Of a stretch of 64,000 bases of DNA, positions 11,117-22,429 are shown piece after piece. Both the position numbers and the translations under genes were made by a program. Each line of letters starts with the position of its first letter. Positions within the stretch are counted from its first letter, which is position 1. The notes beneath the pieces are model-generated. The model had not been told where the DNA came from and searched no databases. It saw nothing but the letters and a program-made list of their open reading frames with translations. The DNA comes from Zygnema cylindricum (lineage: Eukaryota > Streptophyta > Zygnematophyceae > Zygnematales > Zygnemataceae), in NCBI GenBank assembly GCA_037447655.1, contig JBBHKE010001584.1, positions 1-64,000 on the forward strand. The letters run 5' to 3'.

Positions 11117-11980
11117 TTATTTCTGAGTTAGATAAAGTATTCTCTGTTTCCTATCTCTTTCTACCTGAATTCCTAGAATATACTTAGCCTCACCCAAGTC
11201 CTTCATTTCAAACCGAGAATTCAGATCTGATTTTATTATATTATTTTTATTGATAGATTTGCTAATCAACAGCAAATTATCTACATATACTGCCACATAA
11301 ATCACTCCATCCTCACCTTGCATTATATAGATTGAGTGATCTGAACTGATCTTGATAAAGTCTAGATTGGTTAAAAACTCATCTAACTTCAGGTTCCATT
11401 GTCTTGGAGCCTGTTTCAGACCATACAATGACTTCAACAGTTTACAGACCAGATTTTCTTTCCATTTTTCTGCATACATCTTTGGCTGCTTCATAAAAAT
11501 TGCTTCTTCCAAATCACCATGCAAGAAAGCCGTCTTAACGTCCATCTGATGCAAATTCTATATCCTCTATTGCAGCAAAAGACAGCAAAACTCTAACAGT
11601 AAGAAAGCAAACCACAGGAGAGAAGGTCTCTTTATAATCAATTCCCTCCTCAGACTAAATACCTTAGCGATTAGTCTTGCTTTATATCTCTCAATTGTAG
11701 TATCAGGATTTAATTTTAATTTGAAGAACCACTTACAACCGATAGCTTTCCGGTTCGGTGGGAGCTCCACAAGTTCCTAAGTTTGGGCTTCCATAATTGA
11801 CTTTATCTCATCATTTGCAACCGAGATCCAATGATCCTTTTCATAAACGGAAAAGGCTTCCTGAATAGTAAGCGGCTCCCCTGTGCTTGCAAAAAAAAAC
11901 ACTCTCCACTCAATCGCCCTGAAGGCGGCTACTTTGCCTTCTTCCCCGGGAAAATCTGACGCGATAACTGTTGGTGTCAT
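11117..11980 (-). pseudogene. Copia reverse transcriptase region with YVDN active site
   Basis: The region starts with EPLTIQEAFSVYEKDHWISV, then the RT entry motif AIGCKWFFKLKLNPDTTIER and YKARLIAK. A frameshift follows near 11660. The frame at 11554-11117 has MDVKTAFLHGDLEEAIFMKQ, SLYGLKQAPRQW and then VYVDNLLLIS. The canonical Copia motif is YVDD, so the second catalytic Asp is Asn here, which by itself would be expected to abolish polymerase activity. Confidence 0.9.
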
Positions 11981-12324
11981 AGCGTTCCGTAGAGGGCGTA
12001 TAGTAGTAGCAGCAGCTTCGAAAGTAGGATCTGACAGCCAGCAACATTCGGAAGAGAGGAAGAGGAAGTAGAAGGAGATGGAGTAAAAGGTACATGCTCA
12101 AGAATGATATACTCTTGTATTTTCTCATTCCTTTCAGCTGCATCCATACTAAAAACATCCACAGATTGACTCTCTTTTTTAATCTGAATATTCTTGGCTG
12201 TTTGAAGGCATCCTCTCTGAGGGTTATACACTCTATAGCCTGCAGATTCATCATCATAGCTTAGGAAAACACCAGGTATAGATTTTGGACTAAGCTTCCA
12301 ATTAGGAAGATTATCCAAGATAAA

Positions 12325-13431
12325 TCATTTGCTACCGAAGACTCTAAAATGACCAACATTTGGTTTTATGCCTGTCCATACTTCATAAGGTGTTTTACCC
12401 TTAACAGTTTGGGTTTCTACTCTATTTCTGATGTAGGAAGCACAATGTAAAGCTTCCCCCCAAAACTTTGGATCCACACCTTTATCGACCATCATAGAGC
12501 GAGCACATTCAATCAAAGTCCGATTAAGTCTCTTGGCCACACCATTTTATTCCGGTGTGTACGGAGCAGTAAATTCTCGGGAGATAGCATTTTCTTTCAA
12601 GAAATCAGTAAAGGCATGGGATACATACTCTCCATCATTATCCATCCGCAGAGCAAAAATATATTTGCCGTGAAGTTTCTCCGCCCAGATTTTGTAGTGC
12701 TTAAAGTGAGTGAAGAATTCGCTCTTCTCCTTCATGAAGTATAAGCGACTATACCGAGAGTAGTCGTCTATAAAGGTGACAAAGTAGCGGCTGCCACCCA
12801 GAGAGATAATTTTGGAAGGGCCAAAGACATCAGAGTGAATAATACCTAGGAGATGTGTGGCTCGATGATCAGAAACTTGTGGGAGGGGAAGCTTGTGAAG
12901 CTTTTTGAGTGCAAAACCATCACAAACATGAGACTCTTTTTGACCGAGCTTGACTCCCTCTATCATATCATTCTTTATCATCTTAGTAAGTCTCTCATGA
13001 TGCACATGACCAAGTCTTTTATGCCACAAAACATTATCACATAGGACAATGGAGTAAGCAAAATCAATTTTATAAGCCAGGTCCATATGGTACAAAAAGT
13101 TTGGGCCTCTAGTTCCTACTAGAGCTACTCTTCCATCCTTGCTCACTATTTTCTTGCCATTTTTCTGGAGAACCTGAAAGCCTTTGCTTTTAGCTACAGA
13201 CGTAGAAAACAAATTTTTCTTAAACTTTGGAACATACAAGATATCGTACAGAATTCTCTTAACAACCTTTCCATCTATCACACAATCTAGATCTATATTT
13301 CCTTTGGCATTTGATTCAACAACATAGCCACAAGCATAAAAGATCAGACGTAAAGGAATAGAAGACATCTCCTTAAACCAAGACTTGTTCCAGCACATGT
13401 GTGAAGAGCTGCCAGAATCCATTATCCATCC
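12325..13431 (-). pseudogene. Copia protease, GAG-pre-integrase and integrase region
   Basis: The frame starts with W-I-MDSGSSSHMCWNKSWF, the Copia protease active site (D-S-G-S-S-x-H-M). LWHKRLGHVHHERL marks the pre-integrase domain. The integrase catalytic region follows with HSDVFGP, FIDDYSRY and a later DNDGEYVS. An in-frame TAA near 12544 replaces the usual Gln before NGVAKRLNRT; the frame then continues to GHFRVFGSK and, past a TGA near 12322, to LSPKSIPGVFLSYDDESAGY. All are standard Copia integrase landmarks. Confidence 0.9.
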
Positions 13432-13787
13432 GAGGTGGGCAACGGTTTGCGAGCCGAGACAAGAAAGAGGCAGATTTTGCGTCCCGGAAATTTAGTAGGA
13501 CAGTAGGAGATGGTCTGATCATACATATCTACTCCCCCACCGATTCGGAAGATAAAATCTTGCCCCACTAAGCATTCGTAGTCATTGCATTTGGTGACCA
13601 ATGCTCGAACAAAAACCTCCACGGACTCACTCTCGGTTTTGTTGTAAAAACGAAAGACAAGTGGGTCCTTGGTAATTCCTAGCACCGGCTTTGTGGTGCC
13701 GGCTGAAGAGAGAAGCCGTGTAGATGTGGCTAAGAGCTTGTTTGTTGTCAGACCAAGCTTGAGCGCGAATCTGGATCCAAGGATCAC
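13422..13787 (-). pseudogene. Retropepsin-like protease C-terminal region
   Basis: A 121-codon frame containing VTKCNDYECLVGQDFI followed by GGGVDMYDQTISYCP. This is the pattern of the C-terminal half of plant Ty3-type proteases (a Cys/Asp, then YDxLLGxDF, then G-x-x-D and a Tyr-x-Pro end). The N-terminal catalytic D-T/S-G was not found, perhaps because of a frameshift upstream (13805-14044 is a different frame). It ends a few bases before the start of the Copia protease motif. Confidence 0.5.
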
Positions 13788-14362
13788 GGGTTTGGCTACG
13801 GTGTCTATGAGAGGGAGAGAAGAACAACACCATTAACGGAGAAAGACTTTTGAGAATTGTCCAAAAAACTAATGTGAGGATCAAGGTCACGGTGTTCATC
13901 CGTGGTAACTGACTGAATAACTGAAAGACTACGGTTCACCTTCAACGCCCTCAAAGCGGCGGCTGCAGCGAACTCATCAACAAGAGGAGAGGCTTTGGGA
14001 ACCTCATTAGAAACGGGAGTGGCCGTGGGGGCTTCATCAATCATGGTAGAAAGGATGCTTAGCCGTTACTTGACTCGATGTGCATCAGGTATGGTACTAT
14101 CCACAATGGTGAGATATTCAACCATAATGGAGGAAGTTGTGTCTGGTACAGGTGAGAGAGATTCTTTCTCGAAAGAAAGTGGAAGACGCAAATTTGGGAA
14201 TTTACTGTCCCAATTGTGATCAGGCGAGCCCTTATCAAAAGTAGCTACCTGTTATTAGACAGTAGAATCCTAGAGGATTCGGCTGACCAACGATGGCATG
14301 TGGGCAACTGTCCTCGCCATCCCCGTGAATTGGGGTTTCATTTCGGCCATGAAGGCAGCAAA

Positions 14363-15730
14363 TTACTCCTTCATCATGGCGGCCATCATGACTTGTAACT
14401 CGGCCTTTTCCCTCTCTCGTCGAGAGATCTTATGTAGAGTCGCCTCTTTCTCGATCTCCGTAAGAGTGACCGGCTTGGCAGAACGGGCATGAATTCCACC
14501 GTTCTGAATTTGATTCTCATACGAAAAATTAGTGTCCTTAACATGGTAGCGGTGGAAGTAATGTCCCTTCTGCAGGAAATGGGTGCATGTGGCCGACTTA
14601 TCTGGGCACATGCGGGCATCATGCCCCGTGTTTCCACTTCGAAAACAAAATCAGTCTCCGGAATTAAATGGCGGGTTTCCCATGGTCGGCGTCTTTGGAG
14701 GCCTATTAGAAGGCCACGGGTTCCTCGGAGGTGGTGGGGATTGGTCAAATTGATTTCCTTGAGATTCGGGATTGTCATGAGCATCCCACCACGACGATTG
14801 CATCTCATACCTTACCGCATATTCAGCCGCTTGCTCAAAGGTAAATTTCAGTGCGTATATTTGACTAAGATGAGTCTGAATGAATAATTTCGATTGACGA
14901 AGAAACTGTCCCTCGAATTTTTGGACAGCCTCTGCATCAAACATAAGGTACGGTAATGCTTCTCCAAGTGTTTCCATTCTAGCTTGTAAAGTAAGGGCAA
15001 TCTCACCCGACCTACGTTTGAATTTTATCAACTCCTTAACCTGATCTGGATTTTACATCCGATATTCTTCTTGGAGAAGATCAAACATGACCGAATGCGG
15101 GTCACGTAAAAGAATTAATCCTCCCGGTCTAGCTGGAACTGCCGCACAGGCAGCCAGAGCATACTGCTGAGGGATTTCTGGGATGGCTGGATATAACTCA
15201 TCCCCATGAACGTCTAATACTGCTAGAACAGCCGCTTGGTAGGGAATTTCTACCTGGTCGGGAACGGCTAGGAGTCGCGCAAAAGGTGGAGAGTGCTCTG
15301 TCATTTGAGAGATACTCTCATACTTTCGTGTATATAAAGTGAGAGCTGAACCCTGAAGATATCGGCCCAGGAGAGAGAAAGCGACCCTAAGGTCGAACCA
15401 GTCTTGATATCGAAAGGCTAAGTCCCTCATTTCCGTGTCATAAAGCATGCGGAAATGAGATAAGGACATGGTGTCTTTCAAACCTGAGAAGCAAAATGGC
15501 ATCCTTCCCATGGACCCCTCCGAGGAGGAAGCCATGTCGTCAAAGGAGGATTGCACCGGTCGTATCAAATTTGGACAAACAAAAAATTCAAATGTGAGAG
15601 GATGGGAAAATATTTCTTGTGAAAATTCTTTTTCGGTTCTATCCAGACATGGCCTAGAGGAAGCCAAGGATAATGACGACTTAGATATCATACCCGACAG
15701 AATTGACAGAGATTCGGGCACTGCAACCAA
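14363..15730 (-). pseudogene. Ty3-type gag-like region with degenerate zinc knuckles
   Basis: One reading frame continues from 15730 to 14363, broken by stops near 15050 and 14648. It holds YQDWFDLRVAFSLLGRYLQG followed by SALTLY, then RMETLGEALPYLMFDAEAVQ and FEQAAEYAVRYE. This is the retrotransposon gag pattern (W..F..., YL.G.A..W/Y, then R...L....P and A...A...E) usual in Ty3/gypsy elements rather than Copia. Next comes CFRSGNTGHDARMC, a CCHC zinc knuckle whose second Cys is now Ser, and a second degenerate knuckle (CTHFLQKGHYFHRYH). Confidence 0.6.
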
Positions 15731-16844
15731 AAATGGTGCATCCGTTCACTTAGAGAAACTCGAAAGATCTAACTGTGGTGGACAGAAAACTGTCCCGTCG
15801 CGGGTAGATCCGGATTGATAATGTAAGTTATCGCAATCTGTGGGTATACACGAAGAGAAAACCCTCGAATACGACTATGAAAGAACAGAGCGGCCTAATC
15901 GAGGTGGGTCAAATAGAAGGCCAAACCACACAAGAAAAGCTAAGACACGAAGTCACTATCAAGACCTGGTGGTCAGATCTAGCAAGAAGCTGGAATACCA
16001 AAACCTCTACCCTACAAACAATGGGCAAGGCCAAAGGGCTAGATCTATAAAAACCAACAAAAAACTATCCAGAGACCTTTCGGTGCAGATCTACAGCATC
16101 ACAGACAGAAAATTGTCTAACAATGTCACCCACGGCAAGATCTATGAAAGAAAATCTAATCCAGATAGTCACATGGAAACTCAAGGCCACTCACGGCCAG
16201 GTAGCATGTAAGGAAAGCTAGGAAAATACAAATGCTCAAAAAGAAAGGTTCGTAATAGAACCAATCCACACCGATCCCTCTACACGAGTGTCCACACTAT
16301 ATCGTGACGCTCCTGTACCCGCAAAGCATCGGATACTTACAAACAGTTTTAATACTCTGGTAAGTACTAAAAGTGAATCGGACTTGTTTGAAGCAAGTCG
16401 GATTTTGCAGAGTCCTCAGGAACTAATCCTACTCAGGACCACCACTAAACACCCATGCAATTAGTATCCTGCTAGGGTATGTGTATCAGCGCTATGCCAC
16501 GCTATACCCAACTATAAAGCAATGATAATTATATGTTATTATTCGTGCAAATCTAATATATATGAATATATATTTTTACTTCGCTAGGTTTTATGAATGA
16601 TTAAATTTGGCAAAGGATAAAGAAAGAGAATAGCAAATCTACCACAAACCAAACATCAACTAGCCAGCAAAGAAAGTTGCACTAAAGGAAAGAAAGATAA
16701 GAAATATTGAGGAAAGTTCAAAATAAAACACAAAGTGCGGTAAAATTGGGCAAAAAGGTTTCCCAAACCCTAATACCACGCTGCAAAAATCAAAATCTGC
16801 GACCAATGGATGGTAATATGCTGACCTAGGGTTAAGAATTCTAA
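15731..16844. other. Leader-like region past the gag end; no gene recognised
   Basis: By position this should hold the 5' leader and 5' LTR of the minus-strand element. A + strand frame at 15840-16211 (123 codons, Arg/Asn/Ser-rich) has no known motif. The agatct hexamer recurs several times between 15970 and 16150. No copy of the 9.8-10.3 kb sequence was found here, so no LTR pair can be named. Confidence 0.4.
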
Positions 16845-16935
16845 ACAATAAACCCTAAATCTGCCCAAACCCTAAATCTGCGACCCAAACCCTAAATCTG
16901 CGGCCAAACCCTAATTCCGCAGATTAACCCTAAAA
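16845..16935. repeat. Minisatellite with AAACCCTAAATCTGCG units
   Basis: Four imperfect units of about 18-20 bp of the type aaaccctaaatctgcgacc run from about 16849 to 16920. Each contains the plant telomere-like box AAACCCTAA once, so it is not a telomere array but a satellite with embedded telo-box motifs. Confidence 0.8.
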
Positions 16936-18060
16936 ATCTGACAAAAAATCAGACTTAAATCTGCAGACTAAAAATAAAGTGGCAACAAGATATAAGGACA
17001 AGGATTGTAAGCAAGAAAGAATAAAACAAAAAAGAAAAACAAAATGTTTTTTTTTTTAATAAAATAAAATTTAAAAATTTAATTAGTTTTATAATATATT
17101 TTCACAAGGCAAAACTGAAAGTGAAAGCAAAAATAGAGAGAAAGTAGAATGAAACTTGTAGAAAGAAAAAACAAGGAGAAAAAAACCAAATCAAAAATAG
17201 GTGGAAGAAAATATAGAAATGAAAAGATGGATTTTATATTGAAAATAATGTATTTTTATATATTTTTTTCTTTTAGATTTTTGTTCTCACACCAAATGAG
17301 AAGAAAAACTGAAAATGAAAGATAAAGTGGAAGGAAAATGGAAAGACAAAAAAAAGAATAAAAACTGAATATGAAAGGTAATATTTTTTTATTATATATT
17401 TTTAATTTATTTTAAAGAAATAAACTTTTTAAAAAATGTGCTTTTGAAAAGTTAGACCTTTTGGACAAGAATACTAAGCAACGAGGTAGCCACTAGGCTC
17501 TCGGGTCTTCCACGTATTCTCTACAAGAGTTATCTCAAAGGAAAGCAACGAAGCAAAATAATCACTTCCAACCAAAACCAAGAAAATCGGAATTAACCAA
17601 AAATGACACTTTCCCAAGAAAACCAAAATGCCACACACATAAATACACTCAAACAAACCGTCCAGCTTTCCGGAAAACAGCGCAGCTTGACAGAAGATGC
17701 CACACCTCAAGCCCCCACTCCACTTATCGCCAAAAAGACAAATTTGGAGGGAAACATTCCGGACTTGGCCGAAGCCGTGTGGATTAAAAACAAGGCAGAA
17801 ACAAAGGTAAATATTCTTAACCTATCTAGCCACTATAGCTAGCTAGCAATAAGAAAGAGAAAACATGAGCAATCGGTGAGAGAGAGAGCAAGAGAAAAGC
17901 TACGCTGCCAAGAGAGAATTCTTGTCCAAAAGCTAAATTCTCTAAGTCTGAGAATTAGGCTAAGTAAGAGCTACGCTAGAGCTACGCTAGAGCTACGCTA
18001 GAGCTACGCTAGGCCTAAGCAAAATTAGCCTACGTCTAGTCTACTTTACATGCATGAAAC
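16936..18060. other. AT-rich stretch with an 11-bp tandem repeat
   Basis: No gene recognised. At 17968-18012 the unit gagctacgcta is repeated four times head to tail. A possible open stretch at 17695-17810 ending in a gtaaat donor-like site has no recognisable domain. Confidence 0.5.
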
Positions 18061-18779
18061 TACTTAAGATGCTGGCCAATAGGCGGCCAACATCGTCTGT
18101 CGTACGCTTGACAAAATCCACTGTCCGAGGGTAAAAACCCTCCCTAACTACATGTATGCGCGAACCTACATGGGTTCGCGACTTAAATAAATAGATATAT
18201 CGAAGCGTCGCTCGGAAATTGCGATACGCCTCCAAACGATACTTCCCATCGATACACCCGAAATCGCGTCCATACGCACGAAACGATAAATACCGCACGA
18301 AACAAAACATATCACACAAAATATTCCCGGAAATCGCGATGCGTCGCCCGAACGATATATCGCGTCCATACTTCGAAAATCATGTACTTACGCACCAAAT
18401 GAAAGGTATCGCACGAAATTTGTACTATAGAGCCAAACATGAAAATAAATCAATCGACGTGAAATCGCACGTGCGACGTAACAACATGAAAACGTGCATC
18501 AGAGGTCGCAAACGGTCAACCGAAACCGTGACCGACCGTTAACCGACCGCCCCCGCCGGATCCGGAACTGATTCGGTTGCCAAATTTTGGGGGTCAGGCG
18601 GTTACGGTCGGTTGATTCACCAGGAAAAAAAAATCGGTCGGTTACCAAAAAACCAAAAAAAAATGAAAATTTTGCACTGTCCCTATAATCCAAAATTCTT
18701 GTACTTTGTACTCTTTGGCATCGTGGAAGTACGTGACATCATGATTAGCGTCGCAAATCTGACACGTTACTGTAGTAAG

Positions 18780-19275
18780 CTATTTATTTTGCAAATCTTA
18801 GGGAACGCGACAAAGCGTCGCAAATTTGACACAGTAGTACACTATTCATTTCGAAAATCTTAGGGAACGCGACAAAGCGTCGCAAATTTGACACGATACA
18901 CCGCAAATCGTTATTAGCGTTGTGTACGCTAATTCCGTCCCGCTTATTTTTTTATTTATTCTCAAATAGAATTATCCACACTATTTAAAAAAACCCTAAT
19001 TCCTAATTAGAATAGACGACTTCTTCGAAAATTTTCAAATTCCCAATTAGCGTAAACCACGCTAATTATTCGTATACGCTAAGAAAACTTACACGCTAAT
19101 AACGATTGGCGCTGTACTAATTATTCGTATACGCTAAAAAAACTTACAGGCTAATAACCATTGGCGGTGTAGTACACTATTCATTTCGCAAATCTTAGGG
19201 AACGCGACAAAGCGTCGCAAATTTGACACGGTAGTAACACTATTCATTTCGCAAATCTTAGGGAACGCGACAAAT
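18780..19275. repeat. About 60-bp tandem units inside the hAT element
   Basis: The phrase cttagggaacgcgacaaagc followed by gtcgcaaatttgacac occurs at about 18797, 18860, 19195 and, truncated, 19258, each preceded by a tattcatttcg-like spacer. Two units precede the MITE at 18899-19114 and two follow it, so the MITE sits within the array. Confidence 0.8.
18899..19114. mobile_element. TA-flanked MITE, copy M5, 216 bp
   Basis: Starts CACCGCAAATCGTTATTAGCG, ends CGCTAATAACGATTGGCGCTG, and is flanked by TA on both sides (18897-18898, 19115-19116). Length equals that of the other copies (216/217 bp). A partial duplicate of its right end follows at about 19117-19163. Confidence 0.75.
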
Positions 19276-19612
19276 CATAATTATTGGCTTATCTGTCGTA
19301 CATTGATTAATTTTGTACTTTTTCAGCGACGGGCGGGCACGGTTAGTCGCGAAAAATCAAGATTCGGTTAATTTTTGTTTTCGTAAACGACGTTTGGTTA
19401 ACGGTTAACAATTTTGGAGCGTGACAAAACTCGGTCGGGCGTCGGTTACTCAGATTTTGAAAAAGAAAAAAACGGTCGGTTTCGGGTATGAAATTTTTTG
19501 ACTTTTGCGACCTCTAACATGCATGCGTGCATAAAATCGTGCGTGCATGCAAGATAACGCGCGTGCGTGCGAAATTATCGTGCGTGCATCCGAAATACAG
19601 CGCGTGCGTGCA

Positions 19613-19963
19613 TTATATCGTGCGCGCACGGCGAATATCGCGCGTGCGGGCATGATATCGTGCGCGCGGGCAATCGACACAATGCGGCATGACATTGCCC
19701 ATTCTGTTGATTTCCCAAAAATCATCGGAAAACGGGTCTTGTTTACACCGAAATTTTGGCACGTAACTCCGATTGAAGGGGTCTTGTGACACTTCACAGG
19801 CTTCGACGTCATCAAACATAGGCGCGAAAACAAACCCGCAGTTTTTCAAACTTTCTAACGACGACGGTGGTTCAAAGTCCTGGAGCTTTTTCGCGCGATT
19901 ATAATACGATAGCCGTTCAGGTGTTGTTTTGGCTACGTCAGCTTTTGGGGTTACCGTTGGCAT
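19613..19963 (-). CDS. Unrecognised 116-codon open frame
   Basis: The first 85 codons have non-repetitive, protein-like composition (LQDFEPPSSLESLKNCGFVF, then PMFDDVEACEVSQDPFN and VPKFRCKQDPFSDDFWEINR); the last 30 run into the GC-rich satellite (Arg/Ala/His-rich). I do not recognise a family. It could be a captured exon or part of an old transposon protein, or chance. It overlaps the tandem duplication at 19869-20136. Confidence 0.3.
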   Translation of the reverse strand: MPTVTPKADVAKTTPERLSYYNRAKKLQDFEPPSSLESLKNCGFVFAPMFDDVEACEVSQDPFNRSYVPKFRCKQDPFSDDFWEINRMGNVMPHCVDCPRARYHARTRDIRRARTI

Positions 19964-20136
19964 GTTTCAAAGAAAGACACAACTTTAACCCAACTTCAAT
20001 ATCCTCGTCGTTCAAAGTCCTGCAGCTTTTTCGTGCGATTACAAAACAATGGCCGTTTGGGTGTTGTCTGCTTTTGGGGTTTCCGTTGGCATGTTTCAAA
20101 GAAAGACGCAACTTTAACCTAACTTCAATATCCTCA
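19869..20136. repeat. Two-copy tandem repeat of about 135 bp
   Basis: The block starting gttcaaagtcctg(g/c)agc and ending aacttcaatatcctc occurs at 19869-20004 and 20011-20136 with scattered differences and a small deletion in the second copy. Open frames here show the same repeat at protein level (LKHANGNPKS twice). Confidence 0.9.
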
Positions 20137-20530
20137 AATATTTTGAGGAAGTTCGTTTGTACGGTTTTTTGGGAACTTCCGAAAACAACAAAGTAGGTGC
20201 TCGAAAAGCCGTACATTATTCCAACACCCGTCTGATACGGAAGTGATTTTTTTTTCGAGTGGGAGCATGCTATTAGGGAACGGTCATAATGCATTGTGCT
20301 AATCGACGTATCGGCAACATCCGCTTCTATTTGATGTTTTGGTTTTGTACGTTTTGTTTCGTATTTATGTCTATTTCGTGCGAGTTACGCGGCACAGTAC
20401 CGTGACATCTGTCCAGCGCACGTTGAGTTTAGGTGAAAATGTGTCAAAGCGAAGCAAAACGTGTTTGTTACGTAGTTTGTGTTCGGTGGAAATTTGTCCC
20501 TTATGCTGGTGGAGAAACGTCTAAGCTTGC
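20137..20530. other. No gene recognised
   Basis: Short open frames on both strands without a family motif. No repeat or RNA gene seen. Confidence 0.5.
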
Positions 20531-20532
20531 TA

Positions 20533-20748
20533 CACCATGTATCGCTATTAGTGTTAATGTTTTTTTCGTCGCGTAAAACATCTTTTCTCCGTACACACAT
20601 GTCGAATTTTGGATCTGACCATTGCGATCGAAAGGTAAAATTTTCAGCTACTTAATGGCTGTTTCAAATTGAAAATCAGACAAATGTGTACGAAAAAAAG
20701 AGGTATTAAGAGGCGGAAAAATAATCAACACTAATAGCGATAAACAAT
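20533..20748. mobile_element. TA-flanked MITE, copy M4
   Basis: Starts CACCATGTATCGCTATTAGTG after TA (20531-20532) and ends in a mutated copy of the inverted end (cactaatagcgataaacaat). The interior matches the copies in intron 25 of the receptor-kinase gene, including acatcttttctccgtacaca and a matching inverted gtgtacg half. Confidence 0.8.
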
Positions 20749-22429
20749 ATCCTGTAATTACGGATTTCTCGTGTACAATTAGCTAAAGGATTTTGGGTAA
20801 CGATTACCTTCTCAACTTTAGTATTCGACTGTTAAAAAAAAAAAAAAAGGTTAAAAAAGGTTTCTAGTGATGCGTAACTACTAGTGTTGGGTATCGAGGA
20901 CCATTTGTCAATATTCGATATATATCGAATTTCAGGTACCCGATAATCGATATATCGCTTCGATATATCGAATTTCAAATGATCGTGATATATCGCCGAT
21001 ATATCGACAATATATCGTATCACCGATATATCGAAGCTTTTTCAAAAAAAAAAATCTTGGTAGTCAATTCTTGGAAGAAGAGAAGGACAACTATCAAAGT
21101 GGTGGAGGATGTTTTTTTTTTTTTTTCACTAAAACTGCGAATCGGATATTATAAATAGATTAATTGAGAACCTAATTAGTTGAGAATTGATTCCAGCTGC
21201 TAGAACTACGTGCCGCTGCAGCCAGAACTAGTGCTACTGCAGCATGTAGTACTAGCTATTGCTACTCCAATTAATAAAAATGAGAATAAGATTTTACAAT
21301 TTGTACACTTCAAAAAATAATTAATAATAATAAGAATAAAAGTTCACATTTTATACACTTTAAAAAATAATAAATAAAAATAATAATTAGAACTCACATT
21401 TTATACACTTCATAAAATATTGAATAAAATAATAATAAAAATTCATGCCTGAAACGAGCAGTCTGCAATTTTTTTTTTCATATCGTAATTGACTAAATTA
21501 GTGTGGGTTTCGAGTTTTCATATGTGAAGTTTTGTACCGTAGTACGTACTAAATAAGTAACTATATGAATTAGTATAACAGTATTTGTACTTTTTCGTCG
21601 GTTATATTTTGCGGCGTTACCTTTTAAAGGTACGTCCCCATGTATTAAAGTACATACTTTTCTCTGTCTTTTTGCCCTAAAATTCAGAGAACTTTGAAAA
21701 TAACTTTAGCCGTACAAGAAATTCATTTTCACCAAAGTAAAGTGAACGTCAATTCATACTTCGGATGTACGGCGTGTTTACGTTATGTGAACGCATTTTG
21801 GCGTTTTCCCCTTTTCGACCCCCGGGCAAGAGAATCCAGCCCAAAAAAAACTTCATCCAAAATCACCTCGTGGGGGTGATTTTAGTTCAAGTACCTCCCA
21901 AATAGCGAATGAAAAGCGTACCACGCACGCGCCACACGATTTGTAAAAATTTTGGACAAGAGAGAGTCCTCGCTATTTTTCTCCGTACACGTCACGCGCT
22001 ATGTACGGAAAAAATTTTGCAGGGGTCTCTGACTTCCACTTACATTCATTGGGTCATTTGCATAATTTTTTCGCCGTCGTCGCCTCTCCTCTCTCCCTCT
22101 CACACTATCGCTTGTATCTCACACTTTATAGAATGAGACATGACAATATTGATATAAAATGAAAGATCTTCAAAAAATATATTTTTTGAATTTTTTTAGG
22201 TTTTTATTTAATGGCAAATCGAGTGAGAAAAGTACAAAAAACGAAATCGGGAAATCATGGCGGAAAGTTCTTGAATCCGTGATGTCGACGTTGTCACAAG
22301 TGAGCGTGATGTTACAACGTCACCAAACCCTAAACATTTGCAATTTCACAAAAATCTAGACGTCTACAACTGTCGCAGCTTTTGTTGGCGTCACTAATCT
22401 GTTGATATTTGAGTATTTTATAGGTCTGT

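Larger units (their letters stand above)
10350..15730 (-). mobile_element. Dead minus-strand retroelement: Ty3-like gag/protease segment joined to Copia pol
   Basis: Reading leftwards from 15730 the order is Ty3-like gag, degenerate zinc knuckles, a retropepsin-like C-terminal region, then at about 13.42 kb a Copia protease active-site motif, pre-integrase, integrase, reverse transcriptase and RNase H. This domain order (integrase before RT) in the pol part is diagnostic of Copia. The element has several in-frame stops, at least two frameshifts, a changed RT active site and no identified LTR pair, so it is inactive. The junction is discussed as a finding. Confidence 0.85.
18500..19516. mobile_element. 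Non-autonomous hAT-like element, CAGAGGTCGC family, 1017 bp
   Basis: Ends are CAGAGGTCGCAAA and TTTTGCGACCTCTA, inverted to each other with one terminal mismatch. The 8-bp target duplication is ACGTGCAT / ACATGCAT (18492-18499, 19517-19524; 7 of 8). Both subterminal zones are rich in cggtcggtt-like motifs. No transposase. A second member lies at 29214-29675. It carries a MITE (18899-19114) and a 60-bp tandem repeat. Confidence 0.85.
18170..19680. repeat. Degenerate 20-24 bp satellite rich in CG/TG alternation, split by a hAT element
   Basis: Units of the type atatcgtgcgtgcgtgcgaa repeat from 19517 to about 19680, and a more diverged relative (cgaaatcgcgatgcgtcgc and similar) occupies about 18170-18499. 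Between them lies the hAT-like element 18500-19516 with duplicated target, so the array was probably continuous before insertion. Long purine-pyrimidine alternation (gcgcgtgcgtgc) is of Z-DNA type. Confidence 0.65.

Noticed and set aside
9768-16600. LTR pair for the large retroelement
   Set aside because: Sequences on the two sides of 10.35-15.73 kb were compared by eye and no matching direct repeat was found.
17603-17842. 79-codon + strand frame with a donor-like end, as a lost exon of the upstream kinase
   Set aside because: Does not show kinase subdomain X-XI residues and has no convincing acceptor.
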